Below are positions 1 through 5,229 of a stretch of 5,817 bases of DNA, one piece after another. The notes under the pieces were generated by a model. The model was not told where the DNA came from and made no database searches. It saw nothing but the letters and a program-made list of their open reading frames with translations. The first letter of the stretch is position 1. Every line of letters begins with the position of its first letter. This stretch comes from JACJWR01 sp964556255 (lineage in GTDB: Bacteria > Actinomycetota > Actinomycetes > S36-B12 > UBA10799). The translations under genes and the position numbers were made by a program. The stretch lies in contig CAZKVQ010000091.1 in NCBI GenBank assembly GCA_964556255.1, forward strand, positions 1 to 5,817, in the 5' to 3' direction.

Positions 1-1
1 C

Positions 2-1657
2 GAGTCCCAACCGCCAGTCTCGTGGTGGGCGGCGACCTCGGAGACGCGCCGTGTCTGGAACCATCCCGATGTCACCGTCTCCTCGGTCACCTACACCCCG
101 ATGGCGATGAGCGCCTCAGACATGGCCGAGATCATGAATGCTTCGGTTACCGGGTTCGCTGCGGAACTGACCCAGGACCGGGCGTGGCGACTGTTCGCGA
201 TGGCCGACATTCCCTGGGCCGAGCAGCTGGCCGACAACGGCCCCGCCTCGCTATTGGGCTCCTCCCAGGCCCGCCACGGCGCGCTGGACACTGCCGGTAA
301 AGACCTGCTGACGCTGTTTCAGGAAGTCGCGCAGGCCGAGCGGGGCGTCTTCTACATCGACGGCTCGGGCATCGCCAGAATGGCCGACCGGTATGCGCGT
401 GCGATGGATTCCGCCCCGGATGCGACCTTCGCGCAGGAGGCCGACACGTCCGGTACCGACTTCGCAGCACCTTTGAGCGACTCCAGAATCGTCAACTCTG
501 TGACCGTGACCGCCGCAACCGGCGGATCTGCCACCGCCATTGCCGCCGAATCGACGTCGCTCAATGGCACCCTGACGTCGGCAGTTTCGCTGGGAGTGTC
601 CGACTCGGTGCAGGCGGCGCACTATGCGCATTGGCAGGTGTCCGCGTTCGGAGATGCCGTCCCCCGCGTCGACCAGGTGACTGTCGACCTGCTCACGTCG
701 TCCACCGCAGGCATTTACGACACGACCTTGGCGCTGGATATCGGTTCACACATTGAGGTGACCGGGCTACCGGCATCGTCGGCGTCGACCGTCTTCCACG
801 GTTACGTCGAAGGACTCACCGAGGTCTACAGTCAAAGCGCGGTGGCGGTCACGTTTGATACGTCGCCGATCACCCCCGGCGAAATCGTGCTCGACGATGA
901 CATTCTGGGCCGGTTGGAGTCCAACGGTGAAGGGCTCACCGCCGCTGTCACCTCGTCGGCGACAACCCTGCCGGTGACCGCATCGCCGGGCTTCTACTGG
1001 ACCGGCGCAGACTTGCCGTACGACATCCAAGTCGGCTCCGAGCAGATGACGGTCACCGCCGGGTCGGCGCCATCACTGACCCGCACCAACATGATGACCA
1101 ACGGCGACTTTGAGACGACAAGCCTGACCGGCTGGACCTACACCGACGCCACGATCAACCGGGTCCGCGCCAAGTCCTACTCAGGTTCGTGGTCTGCACA
1201 GGTCGTCTACACGGTCGCACACTACGGCGGCGACGCCTACGCCGACTTCGAGGTTTCGGGACTGTCCGGCGGCACCACCTACACGCTGTCGGCACGCATC
1301 TGGGTGCCAGCCGGAATGCCGAAAGCGCAGATGGTCATCTACCACTCCGGTGTTGTGGCTACCGGCACGACGACTCGCTACGGCTGCTGGGAGCAGGTTA
1401 CGGCCACGTTCACCTCCTACGCGGCGACCGCACACATTCGCATCGGCAACGCCGAACTGTGCGACATCGGCGACTACTGCTTCGTCGACGCGATCCTGTG
1501 GGAAGCGTCCGCCGCCGCGCTGCCCTACTTCGACAGCCCAGCCCACGCTGGAACCCAATCTTTGACCGTCACCCGCGGCGTCAACGGCACCGCCGCAGCC
1601 GCGCATCCGATCGGGGCGCCGGTGACGATCGCCGGTTCCCTCGTCCTCGCCTACTAG
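2..1657 (+). CDS. Minor tail protein with carbohydrate-binding-like module (5' partial)
   Basis: The reading frame is open from base 2 and gives 551 residues, so the true start lies upstream. Residues 1 to about 290 resemble the hub-like minor tail proteins of actinobacterial siphophages: a segment around LLTLFQEVAQAERG followed by FYIDGSG, then NSVTVT, then VTVDLLT, and VTGLP with HGYVEG. Residues about 344-354 (GSEQMTVTA) and 517-530 (GTQSLTVTRGVNG) look like two halves of a common phage-tail motif. Between them, from about residue 363, sits a module of roughly 145 residues beginning NMMTNGDFE, with a later W and aromatic-rich beta strands, like family 4/9 carbohydrate-binding modules. Expected role: part of the tail tip that contacts cell-surface glycan. 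The stop codon overlaps the AGGAGG of the next gene. The tail assignment is firm; the sugar-binding function is inferred from the fold pattern only. Confidence 0.85.
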   Translation, partial: ESQPPVSWWAATSETRRVWNHPDVTVSSVTYTPMAMSASDMAEIMNASVTGFAAELTQDRAWRLFAMADIPWAEQLADNGPASLLGSSQARHGALDTAGKDLLTLFQEVAQAERGVFYIDGSGIARMADRYARAMDSAPDATFAQEADTSGTDFAAPLSDSRIVNSVTVTAATGGSATAIAAESTSLNGTLTSAVSLGVSDSVQAAHYAHWQVSAFGDAVPRVDQVTVDLLTSSTAGIYDTTLALDIGSHIEVTGLPASSASTVFHGYVEGLTEVYSQSAVAVTFDTSPITPGEIVLDDDILGRLESNGEGLTAAVTSSATTLPVTASPGFYWTGADLPYDIQVGSEQMTVTAGSAPSLTRTNMMTNGDFETTSLTGWTYTDATINRVRAKSYSGSWSAQVVYTVAHYGGDAYADFEVSGLSGGTTYTLSARIWVPAGMPKAQMVIYHSGVVATGTTTRYGCWEQVTATFTSYAATAHIRIGNAELCDIGDYCFVDAILWEASAAALPYFDSPAHAGTQSLTVTRGVNGTAAAAHPIGAPVTIAGSLVLAY

Positions 1658-1667
1658 GAGGCTTCCT

Positions 1668-2201
1668 GTGGTCGCAGTCCCAACCTTGAACACCTACTAT
1701 GCGGGGCAACGTTGGCGCGCCAGTGACGTCAACTCGCAGGTCGGCGCTGCGCAGACGTGGGGGTTCGCGGCGAAGGTGTGCAAAGTGCAGCGCACCACCA
1801 CGCAGTCCATCAACGACTCCACAGTGACCGCCATCAGCTTCAACCTTGACGTCTTCGACATCGGTGCGTGGCATGACAACTCGACGAACCCGGAACGCAT
1901 CACCCCCGACCTGCCCGGCTACTACCAGGTCAACGGCAACGCCGGATTCACGTCCAGCGCCACTGGCACCCGCCGGCTATACATCATGACCCAGAACGGG
2001 GCCACCCTGCACGCACAGTCCGGCATCCCCGGCTACGTCGCGACCGGACACGTTCTTCCCATCTGCGTGTCGGCGCTGATCTATCTGGATGGCGCCACCG
2101 ACGTGCAGCTCGGGGTGTATCAAAACTCGGGCGGCGCGCTCACCACATCAGTGACCGGCATCGGCCCGTCGACCCTGTCCGTTCAGTGGGTCGGCACCTA
2201 A
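1668..2201 (+). CDS. Minor tail protein with C1q-like jelly-roll domain
   Basis: A 177-residue protein starting at GTG 1668, chosen because a perfect AGGAGG (1656-1661) lies 6 nt upstream. Residues 1-30 include AGQRWRASDVNSQV, an N-terminal pattern shared by many actinophage tail fibres that probably anchors the protein to the tail tip. Residues about 38-175 form a beta-rich domain: VQRTTTQSI, then TAISFNLDVFDI, then ITPDLPGYYQVNGNAGF, then VSALIYLDGATDVQLGVYQNSGG, ending SVQWVGT. This order is typical of C1q/TNF-like jelly-roll domains in phage receptor-binding proteins, which usually trimerise. No enzymatic motif is visible. It directly follows the larger tail protein and is the last tail gene before the lysis cassette. 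The family is likely; the receptor is unknown. Confidence 0.82.
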   Translation: MVAVPTLNTYYAGQRWRASDVNSQVGAAQTWGFAAKVCKVQRTTTQSINDSTVTAISFNLDVFDIGAWHDNSTNPERITPDLPGYYQVNGNAGFTSSATGTRRLYIMTQNGATLHAQSGIPGYVATGHVLPICVSALIYLDGATDVQLGVYQNSGGALTTSVTGIGPSTLSVQWVGT

Positions 2202-2204
2202 ACC

Positions 2205-2243
2205 CCCGCACCCGTGCGGCCCGTCTCCCCGCGCGGGTGCGGG
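2205..2243 (+). terminator. GC-rich stem-loop between tail and lysis genes
   Basis: A perfect 10-bp inverted repeat, CCCGCACCCG (2205-2214) with CGGGTGCGGG (2234-2243). It continues inward through a G-T pair and four more G-C pairs to about 15 bp with a 9-nt loop. It begins three bases after the stop codon of the C1q-like gene. No T-run follows (CTCTCCC), so it is not a classical intrinsic terminator. Hairpins lacking a T-run are proposed to terminate, attenuate or stabilise RNA in actinobacteria. The structure is plain; its function is inferred. Confidence 0.6.
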
Positions 2244-2269
2244 CTCTCCCGATCGGAGGATCGTGTCAA

Positions 2270-2692
2270 ATGTCCGGTTCCCCTGAAGGGCCGTCCACCG
2301 AACTGCCGTGGCTGTTCCTAGGCCGCAGGATCGCCCCGTTCCTTCTGGCCGCATCGTTGGCCGCCATGTCGATCGCGTTCGTCGAGTTTGTTAGCCGCAA
2401 CGACTACGGCAGAGCCTTCGACGACCTTTCGGTGGCCGCGCTCATCGTCGGTTCGGCGGCTGTCTGTTCGACGCTGGCGCTGTGGTGGGGCTGGTGGGCG
2501 CGGTCGCACCGGGCAGCCCGGATCGGGCTGCTGCTATTCGTCGGGGTATTCGCGACAAGGGCGGCGTTCTTCTTCGACCAGGAGGGCACCGCGGCTTCGT
2601 CTGGCGCCTGGCTGGCCGTCGCCTGGACTGTCGGTGGGGCTGGCACCTACCTGCTGGAAGTGTCTGCCAACACCAATCGTGGCCGTGTCTGA
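2270..2692 (+). CDS. Four-helix membrane protein of the lysis region
   Basis: A 140-residue protein. ATG 2270 is chosen because GGAGG (2255-2259) lies 10 nt upstream; the same frame is open further left, but that would read through the intergenic hairpin. Four hydrophobic segments are visible at about residues 21-41, 53-77, 84-102 and 112-131, with an unusual WWGWWAR at the end of the second and an Arg within the third (ATRAAFFF). There is no signal peptide or recognised catalytic motif. It sits directly ahead of a small membrane protein and the holin, and overlaps the next gene by 14 bp. Membrane proteins at this place in actinophage genomes are common but mostly uncharacterised; a role in lysis timing or as a second holin is possible but unproven. 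Confidence 0.75.
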   Translation: MSGSPEGPSTELPWLFLGRRIAPFLLAASLAAMSIAFVEFVSRNDYGRAFDDLSVAALIVGSAAVCSTLALWWGWWARSHRAARIGLLLFVGVFATRAAFFFDQEGTAASSGAWLAVAWTVGGAGTYLLEVSANTNRGRV

Positions 2693-2834
2693 GGAGCGGT
2701 GGGCGCTGTTCGTTGGCGCCGTCACCGTGCTGACGCTGCGCTTCGCCGACTTCTTCCTGCCCCGGGGCTGGCATTCGCTGTGGCTGAAACGTCATGCATT
2801 CAAGGATGAGGAGAACAATGATGTGGACGAGTGA
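2679..2834 (+). CDS. Small single-pass membrane protein
   Basis: A 51-residue protein starting at GTG 2679 (GTG 2685 is an alternative two codons later). It overlaps the preceding stop codon and has no convincing ribosome binding site, so translation is probably coupled to the upstream gene. One hydrophobic stretch (about residues 8-27) is broken near its end by Arg21 and Asp24; a basic patch (LWLKRHAFK) and a strongly acidic end (DEENNDVDE) follow. Its end overlaps the start of the holin gene by 14-17 bp. Size, topology and position fit a small lysis-cassette accessory such as an antiholin-like or holin-like protein, but no family was recognised. The start codon is the least certain part. 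Confidence 0.65.
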   Translation: MAVSEERWALFVGAVTVLTLRFADFFLPRGWHSLWLKRHAFKDEENNDVDE

Positions 2835-3168
2835 GTTCTGGAAGCAAGCCGCGGAGCGGGCTGTCAAAACGTTCGCGCAGACGCTCGTCGCTGCCGGGCT
2901 GGTCGTCGGGGTGGCCGGGTGGGACGAGTGGCAGGCTGCGCTGATCGCCGCCGGGATCGCCGCGCTGCTATCGGTCGCGACGTCGGTAGCCTCGGCGGGG
3001 TTCGGCGACAAGGGCACCCCGTCGCTCGTCTCGGAAACCCTTGAACCCGCCGACGCTGCGCTACCCGACGACCTCGGCGGGCTCGAGCCGCCGGTCGGCC
3101 CGACTGGTGGCGCCTACAACAACCTGGACGCGGCCACCGATCCCGCCAACATTGTGACCCCGAAATGA
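2821..3168 (+). CDS. Holin, r1t type
   Basis: A 115-residue protein. Residues 1-20 (MWTSEFWKQAAERAVKTFAQ) and the conserved GDKGTPSLV at 62-70 are hallmarks of holins of the Lactococcus phage r1t type, which are frequent in actinophages. Two hydrophobic segments (about 17-33 and 38-59) give the expected two-helix topology. Residues 71-115 form an acidic, Pro/Gly-rich tail that appears longer than the family core. GAGGAG (2808-2813) lies 7 nt before ATG 2821 and 4 nt before the adjacent in-frame ATG 2818, so either may be used. The expected role is to form inner-membrane lesions at a set time so that the endolysin reaches the wall. The stop codon overlaps the endolysin start as ATGA, so the two are translationally coupled. 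Confidence 0.88.
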   Translation: MWTSEFWKQAAERAVKTFAQTLVAAGLVVGVAGWDEWQAALIAAGIAALLSVATSVASAGFGDKGTPSLVSETLEPADAALPDDLGGLEPPVGPTGGAYNNLDAATDPANIVTPK

Positions 3169-3872
3169 CCACCGCCGCGGACATCCTCGCCGCCTCCGAT
3201 GAGGCTATGGGCGAGATCTGGCGCGACGACAACGGGTACGTCTCCATCCAGAATCTCCCGCCGTGGACCGGCTACTTCGGCGGGTCGTATGTCCAGCACT
3301 GCGGCATCGGCGTATGCCGCGTGTACTTCCTGGCCGGGCTGACGATGGGCGTGGACTTCCCCGACCTGTCGTACACGCCGACCGGGGCCGCTGCCACGTT
3401 CGACCTCGGGATGGCGGTGGACGTACCGCAGCCCGGAGACTGGGGCATCATCGACTGGGGCGGCAACGGCTGGGGCGCCACCGGCGAATCCGACCACGCC
3501 GTGCTCATCATCGACACATCCAACTGGCCCGACTATGTGGTGACCCGCGAATGGAACACCACCCCTGACGGCAGGGGCGCGGACTATCTGCGCTCACCTG
3601 GCCTGTTCACCGTGTTCGGTCGCCCCCGACTGAACGCTGCACCCCCGAAAGTTGAACCGCCGCAGGTGGTTCCCTTCACAGATGAGGACGAAGCGATGAA
3701 CGTATTTGTTGGCGGGAACGGTAAGGGCGCTTGGTTCTTGCAGGCTGGCGGACATCTGGTGCCGGTCTCCAAGGGCGACGTCGTGCTGAAGCAGCGACCG
3801 GCGGTGAACGTCATCTATTGCAGTGACGCGTTCATCCAGCGTCTGGCCACTGCACTGCCGCTGGTGAAGTAG
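3165..3872 (+). CDS. Endolysin with CHAP-like peptidase domain
   Basis: A 235-residue protein whose ATG 3165 overlaps the holin stop. Residues about 1-155 match the CHAP plan: a short N-terminal helix, a Cys-containing segment (HCGIGVCRVYFLAG, candidate nucleophile Cys46), PQPGDWGIIDW (88-98), ESDHAVLIID with candidate His111, then TREWNTTPDG with Glu129 and Asn131, and the closing FTVFGRPRL (148-156). CHAP enzymes cut peptidoglycan peptides or act as amidases; the bond cleaved cannot be told here. A Pro-rich linker (159-170) leads to a C-terminal domain of about 58 residues starting MNVFVGGNGKGAWF, probably for wall binding, of no family I recognise. The residue before Cys46 is His, where CHAP enzymes often have Trp or another bulky residue. 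It acts outside the membrane after the holin opens it. Confidence 0.85.
   Translation: MTTAADILAASDEAMGEIWRDDNGYVSIQNLPPWTGYFGGSYVQHCGIGVCRVYFLAGLTMGVDFPDLSYTPTGAAATFDLGMAVDVPQPGDWGIIDWGGNGWGATGESDHAVLIIDTSNWPDYVVTREWNTTPDGRGADYLRSPGLFTVFGRPRLNAAPPKVEPPQVVPFTDEDEAMNVFVGGNGKGAWFLQAGGHLVPVSKGDVVLKQRPAVNVIYCSDAFIQRLATALPLVK
3684..3872 (+). other. Probable internal start making the endolysin C-terminal domain alone
   Basis: Inside the endolysin gene, GAGGA (3684-3688) lies 7 nt before an in-frame ATG at 3696, codon 178. That is where the Pro-rich linker ends and the C-terminal domain begins. Initiation here would give a free 58-residue product (3696-3872). The first codons after this ATG (AAC GTA TTT GTT) are AT-rich for this genome, as at many true starts. 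Several clostridial and enterococcal phage endolysins are known to make a separate binding-domain subunit from such an internal site and assemble it with the full-length enzyme. The signals are seen directly; use of the site is inferred. Confidence 0.5.
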
Positions 3873-3874
3873 AC

Positions 3875-4048
3875 ATGACCACCACGGTTGCTAACGATGC
3901 CTTCGGTCGGCTGCGGGTAGGACTGCCGGAAACCTTGCACGACTCGCGGCTGACCTACGACCTGGCTCCGCTGCTGTGGGAGACGACGCTGGTCGGTACG
4001 GGTACCTGCAACACGGCTGCGGCGGCGACCTGGACAGAGGTCCGCTGA
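3875..4048 (+). CDS. Orphan N-terminal fragment of a phage tail/structural protein
   Basis: A 57-residue protein, starting 2 nt after the endolysin stop with no strong ribosome binding site. The segment NDAFGRLRVGLPETLHDSRL followed by PLLWETTLVGTGT resembles the N-terminal opening of large phage structural proteins (pattern AFGRLRVSxPxTLFDSK, then a PLxW pair). In those proteins several hundred residues follow. Here the frame closes at TGA 4046 and another gene starts at once, so only the opening is present. It may be a decayed remnant left after recombination, or a retained small protein using the anchoring or docking segment. The similarity is recalled from family patterns, not from a search. 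No membrane segment is seen. Confidence 0.6.
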   Translation: MTTTVANDAFGRLRVGLPETLHDSRLTYDLAPLLWETTLVGTGTCNTAAAATWTEVR

Positions 4049-4051
4049 GAC

Positions 4052-4222
4052 ATGGCGAAGTCCCACTTTGACGAGGGCGTGGACGTCGGGAAAGAACTCG
4101 GCGCCGCCGAGGAGCGAGCCGCCATCGTGGCGTGGATGAAAGCAGGCGATCCGGCGTGGTCCACCCGCTACATGGTGGCGGCGATCCTGCGCGGCGAACA
4201 TCTCCCGGAGCGTCTGCGGTGA
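4052..4222 (+). CDS. Small hypothetical phage protein
   Basis: A 56-residue protein from ATG 4052, with AGAGG (4036-4040) 11 nt upstream and the preceding stop 3 nt away. Its middle, EERAAIVAWMKAG followed by YMVAAILRGEH, resembles a pattern often seen in small phage proteins (RAAVVAWLR, then an Ala-rich helix ending in a RGEH-like turn) of unknown function. It is predicted to be mostly helical and charged, with no membrane segment or catalytic motif. It lies in the same frame as the preceding fragment and shares a GTGA overlap with the next start. Codon use agrees with its neighbours, so it is probably translated. Confidence 0.65.
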   Translation: MAKSHFDEGVDVGKELGAAEERAAIVAWMKAGDPAWSTRYMVAAILRGEHLPERLR

Positions 4223-4299
4223 GCAACAGTCTCGCCGCGGTGCTGCTGCGGCTGCTGTGGTCGCGGCTGACCCGCTGGCCGCACTGGCCCAGCATCTGA
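4219..4299 (+). CDS. Tiny ORF with GTGA overlap (26 residues)
   Basis: GTG 4219 overlaps the preceding stop as GTGA, a typical coupled start in this genome. The frame gives only 26 residues, beginning MSNSLAAVLLRLLW and ending WPHWPSI. It runs through a CTG-rich stretch. A different frame over the same bases stays open to TAG 4332 and has a more protein-like end (DPLAALAQHLNEIDEPPEP). So the real product may be a fusion of the two frames, by a base change in this genome or by slippage, or the tiny ORF may be non-functional. No function can be named. Confidence 0.35.
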   Translation: MSNSLAAVLLRLLWSRLTRWPHWPSI

Positions 4300-4309
4300 A
4301 CGAGATAGA

Positions 4310-4349
4310 CGAACCCCCCGAACCCTGCATCTAGGGTCCGGGGGGTTCG
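4310..4349 (+). terminator. Strong terminator between convergent units
   Basis: An 11-bp perfect stem (CGAACCCCCCG at 4310-4320 with CGGGGGGTTCG at 4339-4349), then one A-C mismatch and five to six further pairs (AACCCT with AGGGT) closing on a short loop. On the + strand it is followed by TTGTCGTTG, a moderately T-rich tail. It lies after the last small rightward gene and 9 bp before the stop codon of the leftward membrane-protein gene, so it probably ends transcription from both sides. This is the clearest terminator in the window. Confidence 0.85.
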
Positions 4350-4358
4350 TTGTCGTTG

Positions 4359-4973
4359 CTAGCCGACCGCGGACGTCCTCTCCACCGTCTTGATCGTCAC
4401 CTTCGCACCGGCGGGAACCTGCTCCAAAAATGAGGCCGTCTCCTGCGCCGACTGGCCGGGGTCCACATTCTCTATGTAGACCATCGTCGTCGCGTACTGA
4501 GTCTTACTGTCGGCTGACACCGCCGACAGGTCGACGGCATAGTTGGAACGTTTCTCGCTGGAGTTCGTCACCTTGACGAGCGCCTCGGCGCCGAAGTCGG
4601 ACCTTCGCAGCGGCCCGACCGTGGCATCCGCTGAAGCATCCTTGGAACCCAACACCTTGTCCACGCCGTTAGACGGTGACGAGCTGGCTGCGACACTGCC
4701 CGGGTTGCTGGACGGAGAACCCCCGGAGAGCACGCCGAATATGCCGATGATGACGACAGCCACAACGCCGGCCAGGATGATCCCGCCGATAAGGCCAGCC
4801 TTACCCTTCTTCTGCGCCGGTTGCTGTGCCGGCGGATGCCACTGCTGGCCATCCCAGACGTAACCCTGCGCTGTCTGTGTGCCCGGCGGCACCTGCGCCA
4901 GCGGCCACCACTGGTATCCGTCGTACACCCACTGACCGTCTGGTGACACTTCAACTTTCGACGGATCAACCAT
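4359..4973 (-). CDS. Membrane-anchored WDG-repeat protein with FxLYD-like domain
   Basis: A 204-residue leftward protein. A GAGGTGAGGGG run (minus strand, 4981-4991) ends 7 nt before ATG 4973. Residues 12-23 (DGQWVYDGYQWW) and 36-47 (QGYVWDGQQWHP) are two copies of the short WDG-type motif seen in DUF2510-like actinobacterial membrane proteins. A KKGK cluster (55-58) precedes one membrane helix (about 60-82). The positive-inside rule then puts the WDG motifs in the cytoplasm and the rest outside. A Ser/Pro/Gly linker leads to a C-terminal beta-rich domain (about 117-200: ALVKVTNSSEK, YAVDLSAVS, then NVDPGQSAQETASF) like FxLYD or DUF4352 sandwiches. It runs against the lysis genes, so it may be a lysogeny-expressed or host-modifying protein; superinfection exclusion is one possibility, not shown. 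Confidence 0.8.
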   Translation of the reverse strand: MVDPSKVEVSPDGQWVYDGYQWWPLAQVPPGTQTAQGYVWDGQQWHPPAQQPAQKKGKAGLIGGIILAGVVAVVIIGIFGVLSGGSPSSNPGSVAASSSPSNGVDKVLGSKDASADATVGPLRRSDFGAEALVKVTNSSEKRSNYAVDLSAVSADSKTQYATTMVYIENVDPGQSAQETASFLEQVPAGAKVTIKTVERTSAVG

Positions 4974-4988
4974 GATCGTCCCCTCACC

Positions 4989-5117
4989 TCATGCCACCCA
5001 CGCGGCGGCTGCTGCTTGCCTCAGTCTTGCAGGAGATTCCATGACGTAGCCCCGCACCTCTGCGGCGGCAATCTCGTTGAGGGGCAAGCGTTTCGACGTC
5101 TCTGCCTGGATGCTCAT
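4989..5117 (-). CDS. Small leftward protein, first gene of the divergent unit
   Basis: A 42-residue protein on the minus strand beginning MSIQAETSKRLPLNEIAAAE and ending RLRQAAAAAWVA. The stop codon lies 15 nt before the ATG of the WDG-repeat gene, so the two probably form one transcript. The ATG at 5117 is 6 nt after a TATAGT hexamer, which would make the mRNA leaderless; GGAG is also present 2 nt before the ATG, too close for a standard ribosome site. The protein is predicted to be helical and Ala-rich with a basic patch, and has no membrane segment. I do not recognise its family. The position of the promoter at its ATG is the main reason to call it a gene. Confidence 0.55.
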   Translation of the reverse strand: MSIQAETSKRLPLNEIAAAEVRGYVMESPARLRQAAAAAWVA

Positions 5118-5152
5118 ATCTCCACTATATCGGCTCAGCCAATAATCCGGTA
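5117..5152 (-). promoter_or_regulatory. Leftward promoter, probably leaderless
   Basis: TATAGT on the minus strand (5129-5124) matches the -10 consensus in five of six positions, and its last base is 6 nt before ATG 5117. Transcription would then start at or next to the A of the start codon. The expected -35 zone (about 5147-5153) shows only TACCGG or CTACCG, a poor match, so an activator or a relaxed -35 is possible. A short palindrome GGCT-C-AGCC (5132-5140) lies in the spacer. Confidence 0.55.
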
Positions 5153-5157
5153 GTCCT

Positions 5158-5208
5158 ACTTTCGACACCGTGCGCGAAACTTTCGGAATATGCTTGCCAT
5201 CCGAAACG
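5158..5208. promoter_or_regulatory. Putative operator array between divergent promoters
   Basis: An 11-bp perfect palindrome CGAAA-C-TTTCG (5175-5185) is flanked by another TTTCG (5160-5164) and another CGAAA (5202-5206). ACTTTCG occurs twice in the same orientation exactly 21 bp apart (5158 and 5179), two helical turns. TTTCGGA (5181-5187) and TCCGAAA (5200-5206) form a second inverted repeat that encloses the rightward -35 element. This is what would be expected for binding of a dimeric regulator such as the adjacent Xre-type protein. Binding itself is inferred. Confidence 0.5.
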
Positions 5209-5223
5209 ATGACCCTCTAGTGT
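5194..5223 (+). promoter_or_regulatory. Rightward promoter of the regulator gene, probably leaderless
   Basis: TTGCCA (5194-5199; four of six to TTGACA) and TAGTGT (5218-5223; the key TA...T positions are kept) are separated by 18 bp. The -10 ends 6 nt before ATG 5230, so transcription should begin at the ATG. No Shine-Dalgarno sequence precedes this ATG, which agrees with leaderless translation, common in actinobacteria. Confidence 0.6.
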
Positions 5224-5229
5224 GACGGC

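Noticed and set aside
3..1685. Ten-base direct repeat AGTCCCAACC (3-12 and 1676-1685)
   Set aside because: Short, inside coding sequence at both places, and without extended similarity; consistent with chance.
1181..1693. Long minus-strand open frame opposite the tail protein
   Set aside because: It is antisense to a clearly recognised tail gene, has low-complexity Gly/Arg/Val composition, and has no family pattern; typical of high-GC shadow frames.
2186..2269. Upstream extension of the four-helix membrane protein to a start at 2186
   Set aside because: It would overlap the C1q-like gene and translate through the 2205-2243 hairpin, while ATG 2270 has its own GGAGG.
2442..3017. Minus-strand open frame across the membrane and holin genes
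   Set aside because: Composition rich in Pro, Arg, Ser and Ala and opposite three overlapping genes with consistent structure.
3815..4330. Minus-strand open frame of about 171 residues
   Set aside because: It runs through the end of the endolysin and the terminator region; no plausible start signal or family pattern, and the rightward coupled genes explain the stretch.
4310..4349. Attachment-site or recombination core at the terminator
   Set aside because: The symmetry is fully explained by a terminator; there is no integrase gene, tRNA-like sequence or flanking arm-type repeats nearby.
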